From: Schlegelella_A sp963778525
GTDB taxonomy: Bacteria > Pseudomonadota > Gammaproteobacteria > Burkholderiales > Burkholderiaceae_C
Reading direction: 5' to 3'
Length of the DNA: 64,000 bases
Assembly (NCBI GenBank): GCA_963778525.1
Contig: CAVZUJ010000009.1
Location: 372,001-436,000, forward strand
This document shows positions 7,939-16,004 of the stretch, piece by piece. A program made the position numbers and the translations under genes. A model generated the notes under the pieces. That model was given only the letters and a program-made list of their open reading frames with translations. It did not search any database and had not been told where the DNA came from. Positions within the stretch are counted from its first letter, which is position 1; each line of letters begins with the position of its first letter.

Positions 7939-8971
7939 CGCGGACCTCGAACTTGGTCGGCTTGCCCAGGCTCGTACCGCCGCGCGCGACCCAATCGGCA
8001 ACCCAGTCGAGCATCGTTGCCAGCGGCACGGTCGGCGGCCCGAACAGGCGCGCGGCCTCGCTCGCATCGGAGAGCAGCGCCGTGTCCGCCTCCTGGCCGC
8101 TGATCTTCGCCGCCACGCCGAGGCGCTCGCCGAACTGCGTCGCCAGCGTGCGCACCGAAAGGATCTCGAGGCCGGTGCTGTTGAGCACCGTCGTCGGCGT
8201 CGTGCAATGGGCGAGGCAGCGCAGGACGTGCGCATTGGCGTCACCCTGCCAGATGACGTTGACATGGCCCATGGTCACATCGACTGTCTCGCCGCGATGG
8301 ACTTTCGATGCGATGTCGAAGAGCACGCCGTAGCGCATGTCGATCGCGTAGTTCAGGCGAACGATGCGACCCGGGGTGCCGTGGCGCGCCGAGAAGTACT
8401 CGAACATCCGCTCGCGCCCGAGGCACGACTGCGCGTAGTCGCCGACGGGGCCGACCCGGCTGGCCTCGGTGGGCGCGGCGGCGCCGACGCGCGTCAGCGG
8501 ATAGACGTTGCCCGACGAGAAGGCGACGATACGGGCGGCCTTGTAGCGTTCGGCCACCAGCGTCGGCACCCAGGTGTTCATGGCCCAGGTCAGCGGCGTG
8601 TTGCCGCTGGCGCCGAACTTGTGGCCGGCCGCGAAGACGATGTTCGGCGCGTCGGGCAGGGTCTCGATGGCACTGCGGTCGAGCAGGTCGCAGGCGATCG
8701 TCTCGATGCCCCAGCCTTCGAGACGCTGGCGCACCGCGGCGTCGCTGAAGCGCGCCACGCCGATGACGCGCCGCATCGGGGCAGCGTTCTTCGCCAGGCG
8801 CGCCAGCGTCGGCCCCATCTTGCCGGCAACGCCGAGGATGATCAGGTCGCCATCGACCTTGGCCATGTCGGCCACGAGCGCCGGGCTTGGCATGGCGAGA
8901 AAGGCCTCGAGCTCGTCGACCGAGGCGAAGCGCACCGGAAGCGGCGGGTTTGCGTGACCGGGCGATGTCAT
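7925..8971 (-). CDS. NAD-dependent epimerase/dehydratase (extended SDR) family protein
   Basis: Extended short-chain dehydrogenase of 348 aa, first gene of the leftward operon. The Rossmann glycine motif is GVAGKMG near residue 47 and the active-site Ser region is VAFSSGNVYPL. The usual catalytic YxxxK reads Y-A-Q-S-C in GDYAQSCLGRERMFEYFS, so the Lys is replaced by Cys; either a neighbouring residue serves or the protein binds without classic oxidoreduction. A divergent AtuA-family gene starts 91 bp away, so the two transcripts probably share a control region. Confidence 0.82.
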   Translation of the reverse strand: MTSPGHANPPLPVRFASVDELEAFLAMPSPALVADMAKVDGDLIILGVAGKMGPTLARLAKNAAPMRRVIGVARFSDAAVRQRLEGWGIETIACDLLDRSAIETLPDAPNIVFAAGHKFGASGNTPLTWAMNTWVPTLVAERYKAARIVAFSSGNVYPLTRVGAAAPTEASRVGPVGDYAQSCLGRERMFEYFSARHGTPGRIVRLNYAIDMRYGVLFDIASKVHRGETVDVTMGHVNVIWQGDANAHVLRCLAHCTTPTTVLNSTGLEILSVRTLATQFGERLGVAAKISGQEADTALLSDASEAARLFGPPTVPLATMLDWVADWVARGGTSLGKPTKFEVRDGTF

Positions 8972-9062
8972 GACGAGCTTGTCGGGCGAGGGCGATGCAA
9001 GGCGCCGAACGAGTCTAGTGGATCAGTTGCGAGGCCGCGCGCCGCGGCCCCAGAATCGACCG

Positions 9063-10874
9063 ATGGACTCATCTGCTGCGCCCGAAAAGATCGTCCGCAT
9101 CGGTGGCGCTTGCGGCTTCTGGGGCGACAGCATGGTGGGCGCGCCGCAGCTCGTGCGCTCGGGGCAGATCGACTACCTGGTGTTCGACTACCTGGCCGAA
9201 ACGACGATGGCCATCCTGGCCGCCGCGCGCGCGAAGAAGCCGGAGCTCGGCTACGCCACCGACTTCGTCGAGATCGCGATGCGCTCGGTGCTGCCCGAGA
9301 TCGCGGCGCGCGGCATCAAGGTCGTGAGCAACGCCGGCGGCATCAACCCGCACGGTTGTGCCCAGGCATTGGCCAGGCTGGCGACGGCGGCCGGATTGCC
9401 GCTGAAGATCGCCGTCGTCGAAGGCGACGACGTGAACGGCCAGATGGGCGACCTGTGCGCCGCCGGCCAGCGCGACATGTTCACGGCCGAACCCTTGCCG
9501 CCGCGCGTGCTGAGCGCCAATGCCTATCTCGGCGCGCTGCCGATCGCGGCCGCCCTCGATGCCGGCGCCGACATCGTCATCACCGGCCGCTGCGTCGACA
9601 GCGCGGTGACGCTCGGTCCGCTGCTGCACGAGTTCGGCTGGGCCAGCGACGACTTCGACCGCCTCGCCGGCGGCAGCCTGGCCGGGCACATCATCGAATG
9701 CGGCTGCCAGGCGACGGGCGGCCTCTTCACCGATTGGCAAAGCGTGCCCGACTGGGACACGATCGGCTACCCGATCGCCGAATGCCGGGCCGACGGCAGC
9801 TTCACGATCACCAAGCCGCCCGGCACCGGTGGCCTGGTGGCCCGCGCCGCGGTGGCCGAGCAGCTGCTGTACGAGATCGGCGATCCGGGCGCCTATGTAC
9901 TGCCCGACGTGATCTGCGATTTCCGCCACGTCGCCATCGAGCAGGAAGGCGAGCATCGCGTTCGCGTCAGCGGCGCGCGCGGGCGGGCGCCGACCGATGC
10001 GTACAAGGTGTCGGCGACCACGGCGCAAGGGTTTCGGGCCACCGGAACGCTCGTCATCGTCGGCATCGACGCCGTGCTGAAGGCCGAGCGCACGGCAGCG
10101 GCGATCCTGGCGCGCACGCGGGCCCTGCTCGCCGAAGGCGGCTTTGCCGACTTCAGCGCCACGCATGTCGAGGTGCTGGGCGCCGAAGCGTCGTACGGCC
10201 CGCACTCGCGCGCTCGTGGCGCCCGCGAAGTGATGATGCGGGTCGTCGCCGATCATGCGGACAAGCGCGCGCTCGAGATCTTCGCGCGCGAGATCGCGCC
10301 TGCAGGTACGTCCTGGTCACCGGGCACGACGGGTGCCGGTGGCGGCAGACCGAACGTGACGCCGCTGGTGCGGCCCCTCGCCTTCATGATCAACAAGCTC
10401 GCCGTCGACGCCGCCTTCACGCTGGCCGACCACCGGCACCCGGTCGCCGTGCCGCTCTTCGGCGGGACGCTGCCGCGCGCCGCCGAAGTCGAGCCACCCT
10501 CGTTCGTCGCGCCCGATGCCGACGAGCCCGTGCAGGTGCTGCCGCTCATTCGCCTGGCTTGGGCACGCAGCGGCGACAAAGGCAACGTGTCGAACATCGG
10601 CGTGGTCGCCCGCCGGGCCGAATGGCTGCCGCTGCTCTGGCAGCAGCTCACGCCCGAGCGCGTCAAGCGCCATCTCGCCCATCTCGTGGGGGGCGGGGTG
10701 GAGCGCTACCATCTGCCGGGCATCGCTGCGATCAATTTCATGCTCTACGAAGCTCTCGATGGCGGCAGCACCGCATCGCACCGGCTCGACCCTCTCGGCA
10801 AGGGCATGGCGCAACTGCTGCTGGACATGCCGATCGAGGTGCCGCCGTCCGTGGCGCACGAGGCTGACTCATGA
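9063..10874 (+). CDS. AtuA-family (DUF1446) acyclic terpene utilization protein
   Basis: A 603-aa cytoplasmic protein of the AtuA family, named after the Pseudomonas citronellol/geraniol cluster, where its exact activity is unknown. The large N-terminal DUF1446 domain opens with VRIGGACGFWGDS and includes ITGRCVDSAVTLGPLLHEFGW. The AtuA-like C-terminal domain follows (LAWARSGDKGNVSNIGV). ATG 9063 is chosen because the family fold starts about ten residues later. No other terpene genes are in view, so another branched or hydroxy acid is possible. Its stop overlaps the porin start (ATGA). Confidence 0.85.
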   Translation: MDSSAAPEKIVRIGGACGFWGDSMVGAPQLVRSGQIDYLVFDYLAETTMAILAAARAKKPELGYATDFVEIAMRSVLPEIAARGIKVVSNAGGINPHGCAQALARLATAAGLPLKIAVVEGDDVNGQMGDLCAAGQRDMFTAEPLPPRVLSANAYLGALPIAAALDAGADIVITGRCVDSAVTLGPLLHEFGWASDDFDRLAGGSLAGHIIECGCQATGGLFTDWQSVPDWDTIGYPIAECRADGSFTITKPPGTGGLVARAAVAEQLLYEIGDPGAYVLPDVICDFRHVAIEQEGEHRVRVSGARGRAPTDAYKVSATTAQGFRATGTLVIVGIDAVLKAERTAAAILARTRALLAEGGFADFSATHVEVLGAEASYGPHSRARGAREVMMRVVADHADKRALEIFAREIAPAGTSWSPGTTGAGGGRPNVTPLVRPLAFMINKLAVDAAFTLADHRHPVAVPLFGGTLPRAAEVEPPSFVAPDADEPVQVLPLIRLAWARSGDKGNVSNIGVVARRAEWLPLLWQQLTPERVKRHLAHLVGGGVERYHLPGIAAINFMLYEALDGGSTASHRLDPLGKGMAQLLLDMPIEVPPSVAHEADS

Positions 10875-11896
10875 AATCGCCCGGACTCCGGCTCCTGTGC
10901 GCGCTGTGCGCCGCCTCTTGCCCGCTCGCGCAGGCGCAGAGCTCGGTGACGCTCTTCGGCATTGCCGATGCCAGCCTGCGTTACACGAAGAACGGAGACG
11001 ACTCGGTGAAGTCGCTCGCCAGCGGCGGCCTCAACGCAAGCCGACTCGGCTATCGCGGCGTCGAAGATCTCGGCGACGGATTCAAGGCCGGCTTCTGGCT
11101 GGAGGGGGGCTTCAACATCAACGACGGGAGTACCGCGGACGCGGCGCGGCTCTTCAACCGACGCTCGACGGTGAGCCTGCTCGGCTATCTCGGCGAGGTG
11201 CGCGTCGGCCGTGACAACACCGTGCTCTACGACGAGTACAGGAACTCCGACCCGTTCGGCTCGAGCGGTGTCGCCTCGGCTGACAAGTTCCAGGCCAAGC
11301 TGGGCACCACCGTCAATATCCTCAGCCGGGCCGACAACCAGGTTCGGTATTTCACGCCGTCGGGCCTGGGCGGGTTCTATGGCGAGGCCGCCGTCGCGGC
11401 GGGTGAAGGCGTGAGCGGCAGCAAATACTTCGGCGGCCGCGGCGGCTATGCCCAGGGACCTTTCGACTTCTCCGTCGCCTATGGCCAGGCCACGGTGACG
11501 CCGAACGCTGCCGGCGACGATCAGTACAAGCTCTTCGAAGTTGCAGGCTCGTACAAGATCGGCGCGGCCCAGTTGCTCGGCTACTGCACCGACGCAAAGT
11601 ACTCCGCGCTGAAGTTCGTCGCCTGCGGTGTCGGCGCGCTCGTGCCGATCGGCCGCGGCACGATCCGCGTCGGCTACATCAACGGCAATGCCTCGGGTGG
11701 CACGACCGACGGCGACGACACGCAGCAGTTCGCCTTCGGCTACGTCTACGACATGTCGAAGCGCACGGCGCTCTACGCGACGGCCGCGTGGGTGCAGAAC
11801 AAGGGCAGCGCAGCGTTCGTCGTGTCGACGCCGCCGGCCGCCGTGGCCGGCCGCGATTCGACAGGATACGAGCTCGGACTGCGACACAGCTTCTGA
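10871..11896 (+). CDS. Gram-negative outer-membrane porin
   Basis: Predicted 16-strand trimeric porin of 341 aa from the beta-proteobacterial general porin family. A signal peptide ends near residue 23 (PLAQAQ), the first strand reads SSVTLFGIADASLRY, and the last residue is Phe (LGLRHSF), the outer-membrane insertion signal. GLNASRLGYRGVEDLGDGFKA is the typical first-loop pattern. The ATGA overlap with the AtuA-family gene indicates co-translation, which implies the porin admits a compound used by that pathway. Confidence 0.9.
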   Translation: MKSPGLRLLCALCAASCPLAQAQSSVTLFGIADASLRYTKNGDDSVKSLASGGLNASRLGYRGVEDLGDGFKAGFWLEGGFNINDGSTADAARLFNRRSTVSLLGYLGEVRVGRDNTVLYDEYRNSDPFGSSGVASADKFQAKLGTTVNILSRADNQVRYFTPSGLGGFYGEAAVAAGEGVSGSKYFGGRGGYAQGPFDFSVAYGQATVTPNAAGDDQYKLFEVAGSYKIGAAQLLGYCTDAKYSALKFVACGVGALVPIGRGTIRVGYINGNASGGTTDGDDTQQFAFGYVYDMSKRTALYATAAWVQNKGSAAFVVSTPPAAVAGRDSTGYELGLRHSF

Positions 11897-11967
11897 CTTC
11901 CGATTGGCCGGCGACGGCGCAGTCGACAACGAGCGTGCATAGTCGGCCTTTTCCAAATGGAACTCCC

Positions 11968-12447
11968 ATGGCCCACTTCGCAGTCCTGACTGAAACCTCC
12001 GGCAAGGTGTTTGCCGTCAATCCCGAGCAGATCAAGATGCTTCGCCTGTCGGATGACAAGCAGGGCGCGTACGTCATCATCATCACCGACGCAGGCATCA
12101 CCGCCTCGGTTCGTGGCGACCTGGAGTCCGTCATCAAGCAACTTCAGACGCATTGGCGGGAGGGGATCCCGCGCTCGCGAGGCCCGGCCTGCAAACGCAG
12201 TCGACTTCGCTGGTGCGCCCGGCAGGTATCGAACCTGCAACCCCTGCCTTCGGAGGGCAGTACTCTATCCATTGAGCTACGGGCGCAGCGGCCCCAATTC
12301 TATCGCGGGCCCTCGGCGCGCCCGCCCTCCGCCTCAGGGCGTGCGAGAGGCCGGCCCTATAATTTCGGGTTGGGCGCGAATCGATTTCTTGCCGCGGCGG
12401 ATGCCGCTTCTTCGCGCCATTCGACCTGTCTTTCGAGGACTCGATGA
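11968..12447 (+). CDS. Small FlbD-like protein with a read-through tail crossing a tRNA gene
   Basis: From the ATG at 11968 about 62 residues look like a genuine small domain (FAVLTETSGKVFAVNPEQI, then DLESVIKQLQ). The pattern resembles FlbD-type small regulators; this is a visual match only. After that the frame stays open by running antisense through tRNA-Arg and ends at 12447, inside the first codons of the cytochrome gene, giving 159 aa. The tail composition (tRNA-derived, then Arg/Ala/Ser-rich) suggests it is not conserved. The natural C-terminus may have been lost by a frameshift near 12160. Confidence 0.5.
   Translation: MAHFAVLTETSGKVFAVNPEQIKMLRLSDDKQGAYVIIITDAGITASVRGDLESVIKQLQTHWREGIPRSRGPACKRSRLRWCARQVSNLQPLPSEGSTLSIELRAQRPQFYRGPSARPPSASGRARGRPYNFGLGANRFLAAADAASSRHSTCLSRTR
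12211..12286 (-). tRNA. tRNA-Arg, anticodon CCG
   Basis: The complement folds as a full cloverleaf of 76 nt. The acceptor stem GCGCCCG pairs with CGGGCGC. The D-arm is GCTC/GAGT. The anticodon stem CTGCC/GGCAG has loop CTCCGAA and therefore anticodon CCG, reading CGG. The T-arm is GCAGG/CCTGC with loop TTCGATA. The discriminator is A and CCA is encoded. CGG is a frequent Arg codon in a genome of this composition. No integrase or attachment-site duplication is seen beside it. Confidence 0.96.
12358..12363 (+). promoter_or_regulatory. Candidate -10 element upstream of the di-haem cytochrome c gene
   Basis: A perfect TATAAT stands out in very GC-rich DNA about 80 bp before the cytochrome ATG. 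No convincing TTGACA lies at the right distance, so this is a -10 match only. It would also avoid transcribing the divergent tRNA. Confidence 0.4.
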
Positions 12448-13328
12448 CCGACGCGCACGAACCCAACGAGATCGATGGCCCGCATGAAGGCCCCATCAAG
12501 ACGCCCCGGCAACTGATCCTCGCGGTCCTGTATGCATTCCTGGTGCCGATCTTCGGCATCGTCCTGCTGGTCATGTTCGTGACGACCCACGACCGCCCTG
12601 CGGCGGGCAGCGAGGCATTCACGCCGAAGGCGACCGACGCGCGCATCCAGCCGGTGGGACATGTCGAGGTCAAGGATCCGACCGATATCGCGGCCATGAA
12701 ATCCGGCGAGCAGGTCTTCGCGGCGCAATGCACCACCTGCCACACGCCGGGCCTGCTCGGGGCACCGAAGTTCGGCGACGCCGCAGCCTGGGCGCCGCGC
12801 ATCAAGACCGGCTTCGACGCGCTGCTGCATTCGGCGCTCGCCGGCAAGGGCCAGATGCCGGCGCAAGGCGGCGGCGACTTCAGCGATTTCGAGATCGCCC
12901 GCGCCGTCACCTACATGGCCGACAAGGGCGGCGCCACCTTCCCCGAGCCCAAGCCGCCGGCGGCACCCGCCTCGGGCGTTGCGCCGGCGAGCCCGCCACC
13001 GGTTGCCGCCGCCACCGCAGCTGCGCCGAGCCCGCCGACGCCCAACGCAACGCCGACTGCCACCGCAGCCGCCCCGGCCGCAGCCAACGGCGGCGCACCG
13101 CCGGCGCTGTTCGCACAAGTCTGCACCGCCTGCCACAGCACCGGCGTGGCCGGCGCGCCGAAGCTCGGCGACAAGGCGGCGTGGGCGCCGCGCATCGCCC
13201 AGGGCATCGACGCGCTGACGGCGAGCGCCATCAAGGGCAAGGGCGCGATGCCACCGAAGGGCGGCTCGACCGCCAGCGAGGCCGAGATCAAGGCCGTCGT
13301 CACCTACATGGTCAACGCGGCGAAGTAG
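12444..13328 (+). CDS. Membrane-anchored di-haem cytochrome c (c5-like domains)
   Basis: A 294-aa electron-transfer protein. An N-terminal transmembrane segment spans about residues 24-47. Two class I cytochrome c domains face the periplasm, with haem-binding CTTCH at 96-100 and CTACH at 227-231. A likely axial Met lies in GQMPAQGG and GAMPPKGG. The two domains are near repeats of each other (GAPKFGDAAAWAPRI versus GAPKLGDKAAWAPRI), joined by an Ala/Pro-rich linker, so the gene arose by domain duplication. GAGGA precedes the start. The redox partner is unknown; the 3' end overlaps the convergent gene by 17 bp. Confidence 0.9.
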   Translation: MTDAHEPNEIDGPHEGPIKTPRQLILAVLYAFLVPIFGIVLLVMFVTTHDRPAAGSEAFTPKATDARIQPVGHVEVKDPTDIAAMKSGEQVFAAQCTTCHTPGLLGAPKFGDAAAWAPRIKTGFDALLHSALAGKGQMPAQGGGDFSDFEIARAVTYMADKGGATFPEPKPPAAPASGVAPASPPPVAAATAAAPSPPTPNATPTATAAAPAAANGGAPPALFAQVCTACHSTGVAGAPKLGDKAAWAPRIAQGIDALTASAIKGKGAMPPKGGSTASEAEIKAVVTYMVNAAK

Positions 13329-13857
13329 CCTGCCCTTTCGGCTTCGGCGCCAGCAGGTAGCCGAAGCGCTCGACCAGCGCCGCGAACGTCGTCTCGCGCG
13401 CCGTCCAGACGCCGCGCTCGATGGCCTCGGCCGCCGCTTCCATGTCGAGCGTGTGGACGATCCCCAGGCCGAGCGCGCTGGCCAGGAAGAGTCGTCCCGC
13501 TTCGTCGACGAAGGCCTCGCCCGCCACCGTGGCGCGCCCGGTGTGGCTGCTCATCGCCGGTGCCTCGCCGCGCTCGAGGCGCCAGACCCAGGGCGCGGCT
13601 TCGAGCTCGACGTAGACGCGCTGCGGCCCGTTCTGGAAGAACCATGCGCCTTCCTCGTCGCTGGCGTAGTTGCGGGCGATGAACTCGCGCAGCTTCTCGT
13701 GATCGATGCGGCTGCCCTTGATGCGCGGAAACGGCCCCGCGGCCTGGATGCGGTCATCGCGCATGTACCACTCGCCGCGCGCGTCGAGCGCCAGCCAGCC
13801 GTAGCAGTGCGGCACGTTCGGCCACTTCTTCAGCGCCGCCTCGACGATCGCGTCCAT
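13312..13857 (-). CDS. Conserved beta-proteobacterial protein of unknown function
   Basis: A 181-aa soluble protein starting MDAIVEAALKKWPNVPHCYG. The pattern WFFQNGPQRVYVELEAAPWV is strongly reminiscent of a widely conserved Burkholderiales DUF family of about this length, whose DUF number I cannot give with certainty. There is no signal peptide or membrane segment, and no catalytic motif I recognise. It is convergent with the cytochrome gene (17-bp overlap) and lies just upstream of the YheT-type hydrolase gene on the same strand. Confidence 0.8.
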   Translation of the reverse strand: MDAIVEAALKKWPNVPHCYGWLALDARGEWYMRDDRIQAAGPFPRIKGSRIDHEKLREFIARNYASDEEGAWFFQNGPQRVYVELEAAPWVWRLERGEAPAMSSHTGRATVAGEAFVDEAGRLFLASALGLGIVHTLDMEAAAEAIERGVWTARETTFAALVERFGYLLAPKPKGQATSPR

Positions 13858-13887
13858 CGTGCGATTGTCGACCGGCCCGAACCCGAC

Positions 13888-14853
13888 TCAAAGGTGGTGC
13901 GAAAGCCAGCCCGCGACGCGCTCGGGCAGGCGCTGCAGGTGGCCGGGCCAGCGCCCTTCGGCAAAGCCGACATGGCCGCCGTGCGCGGGCTGCCACAGCG
14001 TCACGCAAGGCCCCGCTCCTTCGGCACGCGGCAATGCCGCCGCGGGCAGGAAGGGATCGTTGCGGGCATTGAGCACCAGCGCCGGGATCCGGATGCGGTC
14101 GAGCTGCGGCCCGGCCGAGGCTCGCGCGTAGTAGTCGCTGGCGTCGCGAAAGCCATGCAGCGGCGCGGTGAAGACGTCGTCGAAATCGCGCAGGTCGAGG
14201 GCCGAGCGCATCCGGTCGGCATCGAAGAGGCCGGGATGCTGGGCCAGCTTCTTCAGGGCCTTGGGCCGCATCGAGCGCATGAACATGCGGGTGTAGACCT
14301 GGCGCCCGAAGCCGCGCCCGATCGAGCGGCCGCCGGCCGCCAGATCGAGCGGCGCCGAGACCGCGGCGATGGCGCGAACGCTCGCCGCGGCCGTCGCCCC
14401 CGCCTCTTCGGCGAAGCGCAGCAAGGCGTTGCCGCCGAGCGAGACACCGGCAGCGACGATGGGGCCACGATGCAGCGTGCGAAAGCGGGCCAGGATCCAG
14501 GCCACTTCTTCCCAGTCGCCGGAGTGATAGGCGCGCGGCGCCAGATTGAGCTCGCCCGAGCAGCCGCGAAAGTGCGGCACCGCAAAGCGCCAGCCGAGCT
14601 GCCTCGCCTCGACGGCGAAGGCCTGTGCGTAGTGGCTGGACGACGAGCCTTCGAGGCCGTGAAAGAGCACGAGCAGGGTGGCATCGGGATCTTCGCCCTG
14701 CCAGTCGACATCGATGAAATCGCCGTCTGGCGTCGGCCAGCGCTCGCGTCGAAAGCGCGGCGGCGCGCCCACGAAGCGACGACTGAACAGGGCCGGCCAG
14801 ATCGTTTGCGCGTGGCCACCCGGCAGCCAGCGCGGCGCCCGAAAGTCTTCCAT
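13888..14853 (-). CDS. YheT-family alpha/beta hydrolase
   Basis: A 321-aa predicted esterase or carboxylesterase. The family hallmark GGHAQTIWPAL lies near the N-terminus, the oxyanion segment is LFHGLEGSSSSHYA, the nucleophile elbow is GVSLGGNALL, the acid region LVLNARNDPFLP, and the catalytic His is in HGGHVGF. Substrates of YheT-type proteins are not established. The ATG at 14853 shares one base with the TGA of the upstream NTF2-like gene (TGATG), so the pair is coupled. The long open frame upstream of the ATG is a shadow of the NTF2-like gene. Confidence 0.88.
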   Translation of the reverse strand: MEDFRAPRWLPGGHAQTIWPALFSRRFVGAPPRFRRERWPTPDGDFIDVDWQGEDPDATLLVLFHGLEGSSSSHYAQAFAVEARQLGWRFAVPHFRGCSGELNLAPRAYHSGDWEEVAWILARFRTLHRGPIVAAGVSLGGNALLRFAEEAGATAAASVRAIAAVSAPLDLAAGGRSIGRGFGRQVYTRMFMRSMRPKALKKLAQHPGLFDADRMRSALDLRDFDDVFTAPLHGFRDASDYYARASAGPQLDRIRIPALVLNARNDPFLPAAALPRAEGAGPCVTLWQPAHGGHVGFAEGRWPGHLQRLPERVAGWLSHHL

Positions 14854-15299
14854 CAATGCAAGGTCGAGGCGGTCTCCACCACGTCCTGCGCTTCGGCCGT
14901 GGTTCCCGGGCTGGCGTGATGGGCGACGAGGCGCCAGCCCTGCGCCGATTTCACATAGACGTTGGTGGCGACGACCCAGGCCACGCGCTCGCCTTCGGGC
15001 GTGAGCACGCGCACGCGCTCGAGCACACTGTGCACGGCAGTCGAATGGGCGTCGAGGCGGCGCACTTTTTCCGGCCGCGCATCGATCGTGCCGTTCGCGA
15101 ACATCGCATCGAAGGAAGCGCGAATGGCGGGCGCGCCGATCAGGCGCGGGCCGCCCGGGTGAACGCAGGCGATCTCCTCGTCGTCCGACCAGAGCGCCAT
15201 GAGGCGATCGATGTCGCCGTGTTGCAGCGCTTCGTAGAACTCGGTCTCGACATCGTCCGCCGATCCGGTGACGGGGGCAGGCGGCTTCGGGCGTCGCAT
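14853..15299 (-). CDS. NTF2-like / SnoaL-like (DUF4440-type) protein
   Basis: A 148-aa cone-shaped alpha+beta fold protein. The pattern FYEALQHGDIDRLMALWSDDEEIACVHPGG, then GAPAIRASFDAMF and NVYVKSAQGWRLVAHHASP, is that of the SnoaL/ketosteroid-isomerase-like domain. Such proteins may isomerise or bind small hydrophobic ligands, and the actual role is unknown. It is first in a two-gene unit with the YheT hydrolase and is divergent from the ECF sigma gene across 62 bp. Confidence 0.85.
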   Translation of the reverse strand: MRRPKPPAPVTGSADDVETEFYEALQHGDIDRLMALWSDDEEIACVHPGGPRLIGAPAIRASFDAMFANGTIDARPEKVRRLDAHSTAVHSVLERVRVLTPEGERVAWVVATNVYVKSAQGWRLVAHHASPGTTAEAQDVVETASTLH

Positions 15300-15361
15300 C
15301 GGTTAATCTCCTGCGCTGAATTGTAGGAAGGCCCGACGGGTCGTTCGCCGCCAATCGCCTC

Positions 15362-16003
15362 ATGGTCAAACCCGCCGCCGACTGGACCGAGCGCAGCCTC
15401 GATCTTTCGCGCCTCCTGGCACGCTCGGGACTGGGCGATCGCGCGGCATTTGCCACGCTTTACGAGCGCACCAGCTCGCATCTGTTCGCGGTGGTCCTCC
15501 GTATCAATCGGGATCGCGGCCAGGCTGAAGACATCCTGCAGGAGGTCTACGTCAACGTCTGGCGGGCGGCGAAAAGCTTCGATGCGGCGCAAAGTCAGCC
15601 TTTGACCTGGCTCACCAGCATCGCCCGCAACCGTGCGATCGACAGCCTGCGCCGCGCCCAGACGCAGCCCCAGATGCAAACCCAGAGCGGCGTCGGTGCC
15701 GCAGCCGAGTCCGAGGACGAGAACGTGTACGACACCGTGGCCGATCCCAGCCCCGGCCCGCTCGATCTGTTGAGCCAGGCTTCGCAAGCGCGCGCGCTCG
15801 ATCAGTGCCTGGAAAAGCTCTCGGCGCTGCAGCGGCAAAGCGTCGCCCTGGCCTTCTTCCATGGCCTCAGCCATGCGGAGGTGGCCAGCCAGTTGCGCCA
15901 ACCGCTCGGCACGGTGAAGTCGTGGGTCCGTCGCGCCCTGATGACGCTGAAGACCTGCCTGCAAGACGCCACCGAGCGCGACGCCGGCAGCGCCGGACGC
16001 TGA
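15362..16003 (+). CDS. ECF-type RNA polymerase sigma factor
   Basis: A 213-aa group IV sigma factor. Region 2 is visible as AEDILQEVYVNVWRAAKSFD followed by PLTWLTSIARNRAIDSLRR. Region 4 is the helix-turn-helix LSHAEVASQLRQPLGTVKSWVRRAL. The linker of about 50 residues is long and Gln/Ser-rich. The anti-sigma gene begins one base after its stop, which is the usual arrangement for mutual control. It resembles the SigK/RskA class. The regulon cannot be read from the window. Confidence 0.92.
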   Translation: MVKPAADWTERSLDLSRLLARSGLGDRAAFATLYERTSSHLFAVVLRINRDRGQAEDILQEVYVNVWRAAKSFDAAQSQPLTWLTSIARNRAIDSLRRAQTQPQMQTQSGVGAAAESEDENVYDTVADPSPGPLDLLSQASQARALDQCLEKLSALQRQSVALAFFHGLSHAEVASQLRQPLGTVKSWVRRALMTLKTCLQDATERDAGSAGR

Positions 16004-16004
16004 C

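Noticed and set aside
7877..10867. A 996-codon + strand frame over the SDR and AtuA genes
   Set aside because: It is out of frame with AtuA, shows no domain, and crosses two genes with clear motifs.
12100..12450. Integrated element at tRNA-Arg
   Set aside because: No integrase, no duplicated tRNA 3' end, and no change in gene type on either side.
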